DNA of 64,000 nucleotides from Thiomonas delicata. Its GTDB lineage: Bacteria; Pseudomonadota; Gammaproteobacteria; Burkholderiales; Burkholderiaceae_C. A program made the position numbers and the translations under genes. The DNA lies in NCBI RefSeq assembly GCF_900088825.1, contig NZ_LT592171.1, positions 1,114,503-1,178,502 of the forward strand, written 5' to 3'. Below, piece by piece: positions 36,606-44,403 of this stretch. The notes beneath the pieces are model-generated. The model did not search any database. It saw only the letters and a program-made list of their open reading frames with translations, and was not told the DNA's origin. How positions within the stretch are numbered: position 1 is the stretch's first letter; each line of letters opens with the position of its first letter.

Positions 36606-36952
36606 GTGTCATCCCCGAAAGACACGCCATGCCACGGCCACAGGCGCCGGCTCTCTAGGCAAACCGACTTGGCCCCCGCCGCAGGGCGTGGCAGGTCTCC
36701 CCCAGCGGCAAGGCCTTGCCGCTGGGGCGGCAAGGCCTTGTCCCCCCGGGCGCCGCGGTCTGCCAGCCATCAACCGGCCGGGCAGGTTCGATGCAAGGCG
36801 ATTGGCGCCCACTGCTGGACGTGCGCGCCGCTGTCCGTCGCGTGGTACGGACCTTGCTGCTGAAAGGCGGGCGGTACACCCGTCGCGAGGCCGTCTCGCG
36901 CGGTGCGGGCACCGCCAGCCGCCGCAAGCGGACAACGTTGGAGAGATTTTTC
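36606..36952 (+). repeat. Intergenic region between flgB and flgA with a 28-bp perfect palindrome
   Basis: This stretch has no credible gene. At 36700-36727 there is a perfect 28-bp palindrome made of CCCCAGCGGCAAGG and its reverse complement. A 14-base piece of it (GCGGCAAGGCCTTG) is repeated directly at 36727-36740, so a second hairpin (36709-36720 with 36729-36740) can form instead. No T-run follows. It could be an intergenic repeat, a boundary element or a protein site. No promoter for flgA could be picked out with confidence. Confidence 0.7.
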
Positions 36953-37726
36953 GTGGCATCGGCTCGGTACGGTTTCGCAACACGCCATGGACACCGGCAC
37001 GCCCTGGCGCGGCATCTGGCCCGGTGGGCCGCCCTCGTGCTGCTGGCCGCACCGTTCGGCCTCAGCCTGGCCGCCGCGAAACAAGTCACCGCCTGGGAGT
37101 CGGGTGACAGCATTCGCCAGGTGGTCGAACAGTTCGTGCGCGGCCGTCTGCCCGAGGCCTCGCGCGATGCGCGCGTCACCGTCCAGGGGCCGGCGGCCGG
37201 TTTGCATTTCCCGCGCTGCGCCCGCCTGCAGGCGCAGAACTTCGGGGCCGCCAATCCCTTCGGCGCGCAAACCGTGGAGGTCAGTTGCGCGGCGCCGCAG
37301 GCGTGGTCGCTGTATCTGCCCGTGCAAGTGGCCATGCCGCAAGGCGCGGTGGTGGCGGCACGGGCGCTTTCCGCCGGGCATGTGCTGGCCGAGGCAGACC
37401 TGGCCGTGGTGCAACGCGACCTCGCCAGCCTGCCGGCTGGCGCGCTGACCGCGCCGGCTGCCGCCGTCGGCCAGGTACTGCAGTACAGCGTCGCGGCCGG
37501 GCAGAGCATCACGCAAAGCATGCTCGCCGGACCACAACTTGTTCATGACGGCCAGTCCGTCTCGCTCGTGGCGCAGGGGCAGGGCGTACGTCTGGTGGCG
37601 CTGGGCAAGGCCATGGAAAACGGCCGCCAAGGCCAGACCATCCTGGCACGTAATGTTCAATCCGGTCGGGTGGTCAGCGGCGTGGTCGACGCTTCGGGAC
37701 AAATCCTGGTGGCGATGCAGCCGTGA
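36953..37726 (+). CDS. flgA: Flagellar P-ring assembly chaperone FlgA
   Basis: FlgA is the periplasmic chaperone for P-ring assembly. The chosen GTG at 36953 has GGAG nine bases upstream and gives 257 residues, starting with a basic stretch and a signal peptide (WAALVLLAAPFGLSLAAA). Upstream extension is arginine-rich and non-homologous. The C-terminal SAF-type domain (about 135-255) has VVAARALSAGHVLAEADLAVV and ends GRVVSGVVDASGQILVAM, as in the family. It is divergent from flgB. Confidence 0.93.
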   Translation: MASARYGFATRHGHRHALARHLARWAALVLLAAPFGLSLAAAKQVTAWESGDSIRQVVEQFVRGRLPEASRDARVTVQGPAAGLHFPRCARLQAQNFGAANPFGAQTVEVSCAAPQAWSLYLPVQVAMPQGAVVAARALSAGHVLAEADLAVVQRDLASLPAGALTAPAAAVGQVLQYSVAAGQSITQSMLAGPQLVHDGQSVSLVAQGQGVRLVALGKAMENGRQGQTILARNVQSGRVVSGVVDASGQILVAMQP

Positions 37727-37900
37727 CGGTGGAGATTCGTTGTTTTTGCGGAGCTTTCCTTCGCCTCGGCTGACGTCAAAAGCATGACGCACCCGCCGGA
37801 AAGCCGATCATCTCTCATCGATATCCTATTTTTCGGATGAATCGCAGAATAAAAATCATGGAATACCGAGCCATTTAGGCACGAAACACGGCCCTGCTGC

Positions 37901-37916
37901 TGGCACCCGGCTTGCT
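37901..37916 (+). promoter_or_regulatory. Sigma-54 promoter for the GGDEF/HPt-CheW/CheW/receptor-like cassette
   Basis: TGGCACCCGGCTTGCT keeps GG and GC ten bases apart and fits TGGCAC-N5-TTGCW at nearly every position. It lies 36 bases before the GGDEF gene and shows that the cassette is expressed with the class of flagellar structural genes. Confidence 0.85.
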
Positions 37917-37951
37917 TATCCTCGGCGTCCATCCCCGAGGAGCTGCGCACC

Positions 37952-38938
37952 ATGTCCGCCCTGGCTGCCGAATACGTCATCCGAAATTCGCATTCCTTCC
38001 AAGGTTTGTCCGCCGAAGGGCCTGCAAGATCCGTCCTTGGCGACGCAAAGCGCGCCACCGAGCAAGTCACGCAACAGTCGGACGCGATGCGGGACGCCCG
38101 GAGCCTGCTGACCTCCTGGCTGCAGCGCTGCCTGCGTCAGGGCGCCTACCGCGACCATCCTCGCGCCGTCGCCGCCCTGCCGGTGGAGGCCATCGCGCAG
38201 CGCTTGCGGCAGGCCACGGATCTGCCCGACGGCGCCCCCGATGTGGGGAACATGCAAGCCGAGCTGATGGCGCAATTCGCACAGATCGACAAGCTGGTCA
38301 CGCAATTCGCTGCGGCATGCAAATCGCAGCCCGAGACCCTGTGTCTTTATGACGAACTGGTGGAACGAGGACTGGCGGCCCTGCAGCAGTTGGCCGACCT
38401 TGAAGTCGCCCTGAGCGTGCACAAGGCCGGGCTGGACTTGCTGACCGGTTTGCCGGGCCGTCGCGCGTTGCAACAACGCCTGCTTTCGGAACATGCGCGT
38501 TTGCGGCGCCACGCCCAACCCTGCACGCTGGTGCTGATCGACCTGGACCGGCTCAAGCCTGTGAACGACCGTTATGGCCACATGGTCGGGGATGCGTATC
38601 TGGCGGCGTTCGCCGATGTCTTGCGCGGCGCTTTGCGCCCCTACGACACCGCGTTCCGCTACGGAGGCGACGAATTCATCCTGTGTCTGCCGCAAGCCGG
38701 CGTCGAGCAGGCCACCGCAGTAATCGGCCGCTTGCGCGAGCGCTTGGCCGAGCAGGCCCTGCTGTGCATCCAGGGGCGGTTCCTGCATGCGCGGTTCAGC
38801 GCGGGCGTCGCCGCCTTGGAGGTCGGGAAGACCATCGCGCAATCCCTGGAGGAGGCCGACGCCAGACTCTATGAAGCCAAGGCGTGCGTAAGTGCAGCAC
38901 CCGGCCCGGCGTGCGACGACGGTCCGTGCGACGCATGA
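37952..38938 (+). CDS. Diguanylate cyclase (GGDEF) with helical N-terminal sensor
   Basis: This enzyme should make c-di-GMP from two GTP. The protein has 328 residues. The C-terminal GGDEF domain (about 160-310) starts GLDLLTGLPGRRAL, has IDLDRLKPVNDRYGH and the active-site motif RYGGDEFI, with an inhibitory I-site RPYD five residues upstream. All key residues are present. The N-terminal 150 residues are helical and unrecognised, with no membrane helix, so the enzyme is cytoplasmic. It is the first gene of a sigma-54-driven cassette followed by chemotaxis-like genes, which suggests its activity is linked to a receptor complex. Confidence 0.92.
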   Translation: MSALAAEYVIRNSHSFQGLSAEGPARSVLGDAKRATEQVTQQSDAMRDARSLLTSWLQRCLRQGAYRDHPRAVAALPVEAIAQRLRQATDLPDGAPDVGNMQAELMAQFAQIDKLVTQFAAACKSQPETLCLYDELVERGLAALQQLADLEVALSVHKAGLDLLTGLPGRRALQQRLLSEHARLRRHAQPCTLVLIDLDRLKPVNDRYGHMVGDAYLAAFADVLRGALRPYDTAFRYGGDEFILCLPQAGVEQATAVIGRLRERLAEQALLCIQGRFLHARFSAGVAALEVGKTIAQSLEEADARLYEAKACVSAAPGPACDDGPCDA

Positions 38939-39026
38939 GTGCGCGCCAGCAGGCTGGCCTCGAGGCTTGAGCCATGCAGATCTGGCCGATGGCGCCCGGG
39001 CCTCCCCGCCTGGGCTGGGATAGGCG

Positions 39027-40460
39027 ATGGAGCGCATGGTGAATCTCGCCCAGGCCACGCCCGCCGAGTTGATGGCAGCCTTCACGCAGGACGCCACGGC
39101 CTTTCTCGCCGTATTCGAGCGGTCCTTGCGCGAGGCAAGCAGCGCCGCGGAGACGCTGCAGGCGCTTGGGCACGCAGGCGAGGCTTTGCGCGGCATCCGG
39201 ATCGGCGCCGAGTTTCTCGGCCTGGACGCGATGTCCGCGCTTTGCCGCCAGGGCGAACAAGAGCTGCTGCGGCAGTTGCCGCAAGTCGGTGGCGGGCGGC
39301 CGGTGCAGTGGCCCTTGCTGGAGCAGGTCGTCGCCGGTTTGCGCCGCCAGTTGCGCGCCGCCTCCGCGCCCGCGCTTCCCGCGCGCGCAAAGCCCCCCAT
39401 GCAGGCTGCTGACGCCCAGGAGCACAAGATTGTGGAACCGCCCGCAAGCGCGTCCGGCGAACGGCCGCAAGCGCCCGGCGCAGCCTTGCTGGCGCCGGAC
39501 GCCGATGCCCTCCGGCCTGCCGAAGGGGTGGAGAACGCCGTGCCGCAGCCGGCGAGTTTCGGCAAGCCCGACGCCACGCTCCCCGACCCGGCCGAGCCCG
39601 TTGCGCCTTCCGAACCGCCCCTTGCTTCGGCACCGGACCTGGCGCCGCAACCCCGGCTGGCCGTGGAGGCGAATGTCACGGCCGGGCCCCCACCGCCCCC
39701 GGCTGGGCCTGCGATGCTCGCCCTGGGCGAACCCCTGCTGCAGCGCCTGTCCGAGATTCCGGATTTGTTACGCGAACAGATCGAGAGCTGGCGATCGCTG
39801 CGAGAAGCCTTGGAAGCCGACCGCCTTGCGCGCGCCCCGGCGAACGGCGCGCCGGAGCCGCCGCGGCCGGACACTGCGGGCGCACCGGCCGGCGACACGG
39901 CCGTCCCGCAAGGCGATGCGTCCGGGACGGCGCCCGGCATCGCACCCGCAGCGCCATCGCGCGATGACGACATGCCGGCGGCGCCGGGCGAAAGCGGGCC
40001 TGCCGCGGCCGGGCACGCGCAGCCCTGGAACGCGCGCATCGAGGTGCGCCTGGCCCGCCTGGGACACTGGTTACTCGCGCTTCCGGCGACGAAGGTGCTC
40101 GGCCTGGTTCCGCGCGATGGCCAGGACTGGCAACTGCCGCGCGGCGACAGACTCCTGCTGACGGAGGAGGGCGCGGTGCCGGTGCTGACACTGGATGGGG
40201 ACTGGGGTGGGCCGGCGGAGGCCGAGGGCTGCAGCCTGCTGCTGCAGCACGGCGGACGGTTTTTCGCCTTGCGCGTCGACGCGTGCCTGCCGGCGCGGAC
40301 CTTGCACTTCTGGTCGATCCCGCCCCAGATCGGCGGCCGCCACGGCATCGAGGCGGCCGCCGTTTTGCCGAGGCAGTCTGGCCATGACATGGCCTTGCTG
40401 CTGGCCCTGCCGTCCTTGGCCGGCATGTTGGGAGCGGCCGAGGAATGCCGTGGGCCATGA
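39027..40460 (+). CDS. HPt-like/CheW-like fusion protein without phospho-histidine
   Basis: A 477-residue protein with an unusual architecture. Residues about 10-110 resemble a CheA HPt domain: GIRIGAEFLGLDAM lines up without gaps with TIKGSAGLFGLDGI of the CheA at 1071-3290. The phosphorylatable His is replaced by Arg55. A long Pro/Ala-rich linker follows (about 115-330). The last 140 residues (about 335-470) resemble a CheW domain (WLLALPATKVLGLVPRD, FFALRVDACLPART). The kinase, dimerisation and ATPase domains are absent. It may couple receptors without phosphotransfer. It overlaps the next gene by four bases. Function unknown. Confidence 0.78.
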   Translation: MERMVNLAQATPAELMAAFTQDATAFLAVFERSLREASSAAETLQALGHAGEALRGIRIGAEFLGLDAMSALCRQGEQELLRQLPQVGGGRPVQWPLLEQVVAGLRRQLRAASAPALPARAKPPMQAADAQEHKIVEPPASASGERPQAPGAALLAPDADALRPAEGVENAVPQPASFGKPDATLPDPAEPVAPSEPPLASAPDLAPQPRLAVEANVTAGPPPPPAGPAMLALGEPLLQRLSEIPDLLREQIESWRSLREALEADRLARAPANGAPEPPRPDTAGAPAGDTAVPQGDASGTAPGIAPAAPSRDDDMPAAPGESGPAAAGHAQPWNARIEVRLARLGHWLLALPATKVLGLVPRDGQDWQLPRGDRLLLTEEGAVPVLTLDGDWGGPAEAEGCSLLLQHGGRFFALRVDACLPARTLHFWSIPPQIGGRHGIEAAAVLPRQSGHDMALLLALPSLAGMLGAAEECRGP

Positions 40461-41056
40461 GCATGCCTAAGCTGGCCGGCATCCCCGTGCCGGCAGACGC
40501 GCGCGACTGGCCGACGGGCGACGGCTTCGGCGCGTCGTTTTCCAGGACGGCGAACTGGCTCGCATTCGAGGTGGATGGCCAAGCCTGCGCCGTCGACAGC
40601 CGGCAGGTCCGATCGGTTTTGCGCCCGCCGGGCATGGCCCCGCTGCCGGGGCGCGACGCGCGCTGTCCAGGCCTGCTCGCCTGGCACGACACCGCCCTGG
40701 TCGTGCTGGATCTGGGGGCCTGCCTGGGCCTGCGACCGAGCCTGGGGCAGGCCGCGTCCCGCCTCCTGGTGTGTCATGGGCATGAGCGGGAGCAGGCCTG
40801 GGGTTTGCTGGTGGATGCCGTGCGCGGGTTCCAGCGCATCGCCTCTCCGGAGCCAGGCTGGATCGCCGTGCGTCCCGGCCTGCCGCCTCCCTGGAACGCC
40901 ATGTTCGCCCTGCTGCCGACACCGGGCGGCGTGAGCGGCGAGGTCTGCGCCATGCTGCATGTGCAAACTTTGTGGGAAGGCTGCCTGAGCCTCATCTCGA
41001 ACCATCCCGCAGCGGCAGGCCCGAGCCTGCCGCATCATCCGAAGGACGTCCCATGA
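40457..41056 (+). CDS. cheW: Divergent CheW-like coupling protein
   Basis: A 199-residue protein with a single CheW-like domain: NWLAFEVDGQACAVDSRQVRSVL near residue 32, GLLAWHDTALVVLDLGACLGL, then GLLVDAVRGFQRI. It is more divergent than a normal CheW. The ATG at 40457 overlaps the preceding stop (ATGA), and its own stop overlaps the next start the same way, so three proteins of this cassette are made in a coupled fashion. It is the only stand-alone CheW in the window. Confidence 0.82.
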   Translation: MSMPKLAGIPVPADARDWPTGDGFGASFSRTANWLAFEVDGQACAVDSRQVRSVLRPPGMAPLPGRDARCPGLLAWHDTALVVLDLGACLGLRPSLGQAASRLLVCHGHEREQAWGLLVDAVRGFQRIASPEPGWIAVRPGLPPPWNAMFALLPTPGGVSGEVCAMLHVQTLWEGCLSLISNHPAAAGPSLPHHPKDVP

Positions 41057-42291
41057 AAATCTCTCCCATGCGGTCCCTGTTCCTGATGTGGCTGCTTTGC
41101 AGCGCCTGGATGCTGCTGGTGTGGTGGCTGGGGCATCACGCGGCCACGAATTTGTCCGCAGGGCCAAGCCTTCCGGCCAAGGTCGCCGCCACCTGGTCCC
41201 TGGCCGGGATCGCGCTATGGGGCGGGATGGTGCTGACGCTGTTCCTCGCGCTCTATCTTGCCCTGGCCATCAAGATCGACCTGGGCCGCCTTCGCCTCGC
41301 CACCCGGGACTTGGCGCGCGGCGCCAGCGCCGCGCTGCCCGACATGGCGCCGGAGTGGCTGGGGTTGCTGGACGACGTGCGCAACGCCGCGCGCCGCCAG
41401 CAACAAGAACTCGCCATCTCGCGCCAGGAACTGGACGACTGCGAGCAGCGCCTGCTGGCCGAGCAGGCGCGCGCGGCAGCGGCCCAGGCAAGCGCCGAGA
41501 GCGCGGCCCTGCGCTTGCGCCAAGCGCAGGCCGATGTCCGGCGTGGGCTCGCCGCCATGCCCGTGGTGCCGGATGCAGTTCAGGAGACTCGCCACGAACG
41601 GCTCAGGATCTTGCTCCAGCCCGCTCTGGCCCGGCTCGCCCAGGGGCTCGAAAACCTGGATTCGACACTGCAGCCCTTGTCGGATCTGCTGGATGCCGCG
41701 GCCGCGAAGCCCGCGGCCCAGGCCGCAGCGGCGGCGCAATCCGGGCCGGAGTCACGGCCCGAGGCAAACGCCTTGCGCCTGGTGGACGAAGCGGGACGCT
41801 TGGCGGAGTCCTTGCAGCTCTTGTGCCTGAACTTTCGCCTCGCCCTGGAGCGCCTCGGCCCGGAGCTTGGCGAAGATCATCCTGAGCTGGACACGGTCAT
41901 CCAGGACCTCGACCCCATGTGCGCCGACGCCATGGCTCTGCAGGAGGCCGCGCGCAGCGCGCAAGACGCGATCGCAAACCGCACCGATGCGCCGAAGGCG
42001 AGCACCGCGCCGTCTTCATGGCCCCTCTCCGGCGACGAAACACGCCGCATCCTGGCCGAAGTCAGGCAGGCCGCCCGCGACGAAATGCAGGCCCTGGCGG
42101 AGGCCCTGCGCCAGGGGCGGCAGGGACTCGAGCTGGCGCAAGGGGAGCCGGACCGAACGCAGGGCGCCGGCGAACCGCAAGCCAGGGCGCTGCTGGAAGG
42201 CCTGGATCTCGCCCTGAAACAGGCGTTGGATGGGCTGGCGTTGGATGGATCGCGCCAGGGCGGGCAGGGCCGCACCGGAGGGCAGGGCTAA
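41053..42291 (+). CDS. Membrane protein with degenerate chemoreceptor-like tip
   Basis: A 412-residue inner-membrane protein. It has two membrane helices (about 8-27 and 47-72) separated by a short periplasmic loop of about 20 residues. A long alpha-helical, Q/E/R/A-rich cytoplasmic region follows. Residues 257-269 (LLCLNFRLALERL) resemble the MCP tip [13 protein letters not shown], keeping Asn260, Arg267 and Gly269 at the same spacing, but most tip residues and any methylation pattern are lost. Its position after the HPt-CheW and CheW genes, coupled by ATGA, suggests it is their receptor. The tiny loop argues against direct ligand sensing. Function is unproven. Confidence 0.75.
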   Translation: MKISPMRSLFLMWLLCSAWMLLVWWLGHHAATNLSAGPSLPAKVAATWSLAGIALWGGMVLTLFLALYLALAIKIDLGRLRLATRDLARGASAALPDMAPEWLGLLDDVRNAARRQQQELAISRQELDDCEQRLLAEQARAAAAQASAESAALRLRQAQADVRRGLAAMPVVPDAVQETRHERLRILLQPALARLAQGLENLDSTLQPLSDLLDAAAAKPAAQAAAAAQSGPESRPEANALRLVDEAGRLAESLQLLCLNFRLALERLGPELGEDHPELDTVIQDLDPMCADAMALQEAARSAQDAIANRTDAPKASTAPSSWPLSGDETRRILAEVRQAARDEMQALAEALRQGRQGLELAQGEPDRTQGAGEPQARALLEGLDLALKQALDGLALDGSRQGGQGRTGGQG

Positions 42292-42315
42292 AGTCTGGCC
42301 GCGCCGTGTCGTCAA
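42289..42315 (+). promoter_or_regulatory. Predicted sigma-28 promoter for fliC
   Basis: The -35 TAAAGTCT and -10 GTCGTCAA are separated by 11 bases. The -35 shares its TAA with the stop codon of the preceding gene. It leaves a leader of about 63 bases before fliC. Confidence 0.65.
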
Positions 42316-42320
42316 CCGGG

Positions 42321-42385
42321 TAGCGGGCAGGTTTGCCCGCCTCCGGCAGGGAAGCCGGATCATGTCCATCCATAGGAGCTTCATC
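42321..42385 (+). promoter_or_regulatory. Structured fliC leader with candidate CsrA site
   Basis: The leader forms two small hairpins. The first is GCGGGCA (42323-42329) with TGCCCGC (42334-42340). The second is TCCGGC (42342-42347) with GCCGGA (42354-42359), and its six-base loop AGGGAA contains a GGA, the form of a high-affinity CsrA site. A second GGA lies in the ribosome-binding site TAGGAG (42374-42379). Two GGA sites, one over the Shine-Dalgarno, fit CsrA repression relieved by FliW. Confidence 0.55.
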
Positions 42386-43861
42386 ATGGCCATTTCCGGC
42401 ATCATCAACACCAACATCAATGCGTTGAACACGCTGAACGCCCTCGGCGGCACGTCGAGCAGCCTCAGCACCTACATCCAGCAACTCTCCACCGGCAAGC
42501 AGATCAACGGCCCCGCCGACAACCCCGCCGGCTACGCCATCGCCCAGCGCTTCCAGACCCAGATCAACGGCCTGAACCAGGCGGTGTCGAACGGCAACCA
42601 GGCCGTTTCGCTCGTGCAAACCGCCACCGGCGCGCTGCAGAACGAAACCAACCTGCTGCAGCAGATCCGCACCATCGCCGTCCAGTCGGCCAACGGTTCC
42701 AACACCTCGTCGGACCGGGCTTCCCTGCAGGGCGTGGTGTCGCAATTGCTGGCGCAGGTGCAGACCATCGCCACGCAAACCCAGTTCAACGGTCAGAACA
42801 TCCTCGACGGCAGCTTCTCCGGCCAGCAATTCCAGGTCGGCGCCAACGCCAACCAGGTGATCAACGTCTCGATCTCCAATTCGCAGGCCAACGCGATCGG
42901 TGTCAACACCATCGGCACCAGCGGCACGGTGTATGCGGGCGCCAGCGGCTCGGTGACGTCCAATGGCTACGGTTCGGCCTACACCATCAGCGCCGGCGCC
43001 GGCAATTTCACCGCCGGCAACGTGCTGATCTCCGGTTCGGCCGGCGCCAGCGGTGTCGCGGTCACCGCCGATGAATCGGCCGCGAACATCGCCGCCTCGT
43101 TCAACGCGATCACCCAGCAAACCGGCGTCAGCGCCTCGGCCAACACCAGCGTGGCCTTCACCGTGACCACCGGTTCGTTCTCCTTCACCCTGAGCAACGG
43201 CACCTCCGGCAGCCCGACCAACACCGTCAACATCTCGGCCAACGTCACCAGCACCGACCCGACCGGTTTGAGCGGACTGGTCGCGTCGATCAACAACAGC
43301 ACGGCGCAAACCGGCGTCTCGGCCAGCGTCAATTCCAGCAACCAGGTCGTGCTGACCCAGAACCAGGGCCAGAACATCCTGATTTCCGGCTTCGGCGGCA
43401 GCGGAACCCTGCAGGCGGGCAGTGCGGCAGCCATCACCAGCGGCGCAGGAACCGCACTGGTGCAGGGCTTCGTCCAACTGCAATCCACGCAAGGCTATTC
43501 GCTGAGCGGCGGCACCAACATCGGGTTGTCGAACATCAGCTCGCTGCAGGCCTCCTCGACCGTGAACGTGTCCACGGTGCAGGGCGCGAATGAAGCCATC
43601 GCCATCATCGACAACGCCATCAACGCCCTGAACCAGCAAGGCGGCGCGCTCGGTGCCATTCAGAACCGGATCCAGGCTTCGGTGCAGAACTCGCAGACCA
43701 CCGCGACCAATCTGCAGGCAGCCCAGTCCGTGGTGCAGGACGCGAACATCGCCCAGGCGACGACGCAGCTGTCCAAGTACCAGATCCTGCAGCAGGCCGG
43801 CATCTCGACCCTGGCGCAAGCCAATGCCCTGCAGCAGAGTTATCTGAAGCTCCTGCCGTAA
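42386..43861 (+). CDS. fliC: Flagellin FliC
   Basis: FliC is the filament subunit. It has 491 residues, starting MAISGIINTNINALNTLNAL after a good ribosome site (TAGGAG). The conserved N-terminal helices include QLSTGKQINGPADNPAGYAI and RTIAVQSANGSNTSSDR. The D2/D3 region (about 170-390) is rich in Ser, Thr and Asn, with many possible O-glycosylation sites. The C-terminal helix ends QQAGISTLAQANALQQSYLKLL, as expected. It is the only flagellin gene in the window. Confidence 0.97.
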   Translation: MAISGIINTNINALNTLNALGGTSSSLSTYIQQLSTGKQINGPADNPAGYAIAQRFQTQINGLNQAVSNGNQAVSLVQTATGALQNETNLLQQIRTIAVQSANGSNTSSDRASLQGVVSQLLAQVQTIATQTQFNGQNILDGSFSGQQFQVGANANQVINVSISNSQANAIGVNTIGTSGTVYAGASGSVTSNGYGSAYTISAGAGNFTAGNVLISGSAGASGVAVTADESAANIAASFNAITQQTGVSASANTSVAFTVTTGSFSFTLSNGTSGSPTNTVNISANVTSTDPTGLSGLVASINNSTAQTGVSASVNSSNQVVLTQNQGQNILISGFGGSGTLQAGSAAAITSGAGTALVQGFVQLQSTQGYSLSGGTNIGLSNISSLQASSTVNVSTVQGANEAIAIIDNAINALNQQGGALGAIQNRIQASVQNSQTTATNLQAAQSVVQDANIAQATTQLSKYQILQQAGISTLAQANALQQSYLKLLP

Positions 43862-43885
43862 GTTTCACGGCGGACACGGCATGAC

Positions 43886-43919
43886 CCCCGGGAAGCCAGG
43901 CCTGGCTTCCCGGGGTTTT
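43886..43919 (+). terminator. Rho-independent terminator after fliC
   Basis: CCCCGGGAAGCCAGG (43886-43900) and its perfect reverse complement (43901-43915) are followed by TTTT. The 30-bp palindrome needs a few central bases as loop. It separates fliC from flaG. Confidence 0.85.
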
Positions 43920-43935
43920 GTGGAGGACAGGCCTT

Positions 43936-44337
43936 ATGGACATCTCGACCATGCTCCCCGCAGCGCAAGCTTCCGGACCGTCTCCCGCATCCGGCCCCCA
44001 TGCGGCAGGGCCGAGCCCGGTGGCCGCAGCGTCTTTCAGCGCGCCCGCCACGACTCCGACCCATTCCACGACGCCAGCCGTGCCAGCCGACACGCTGAGC
44101 CAGGCGGTGGAGAAACTGAACAGGCAACTCGCCCAGAATGGCGCGGTCAAGCTCACCGCCGGACTCGACACCGGAGGCAGCCATCCTGGCCAGGTTCTCG
44201 TCGAGCTGTCGGACAAGCTGACCCAGCAGGTGTATTTCAAGTATTACGTGCCGGCCACGCAGGTCATTCAAGCCTCGGAGCACGCCGATCTCGGAAACAA
44301 TGCCAAGACGGGCGCGTTGTTGAGTGCGAAGGCATGA
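43936..44337 (+). CDS. flaG: FlaG family flagellar protein
   Basis: FlaG-type proteins affect filament length. This one has 133 residues, with a Pro/Ser/Ala-rich N-terminal 60 residues and a C-terminal FlaG domain (SQAVEKLNRQLAQNG, VLVELSDKLTQQVYFKYYVPATQVI). The ATG at 43936 has GGAGG nine bases upstream. It lies between fliC and fliD, the usual position. Confidence 0.88.
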   Translation: MDISTMLPAAQASGPSPASGPHAAGPSPVAAASFSAPATTPTHSTTPAVPADTLSQAVEKLNRQLAQNGAVKLTAGLDTGGSHPGQVLVELSDKLTQQVYFKYYVPATQVIQASEHADLGNNAKTGALLSAKA

Positions 44338-44403
44338 ACGGGCGGCTGATGTCCGGCGGCCACGATTTTGTGATGTTCGGGTTTTATTGAACGGGAGAGC
44401 GGC

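Noticed and set aside
36716-36952. Upstream extension of flgA to 36716
   Set aside because: It would place 79 basic, low-complexity residues before the signal peptide and run through the palindrome; GTG 36953 has a good ribosome site.
39166-40161. Alternative frame of 331 codons inside the HPt-CheW gene
   Set aside because: It is Arg/Pro/Ser-rich with no domain; the chosen frame has HPt- and CheW-like sequence and ATGA coupling to the next gene.
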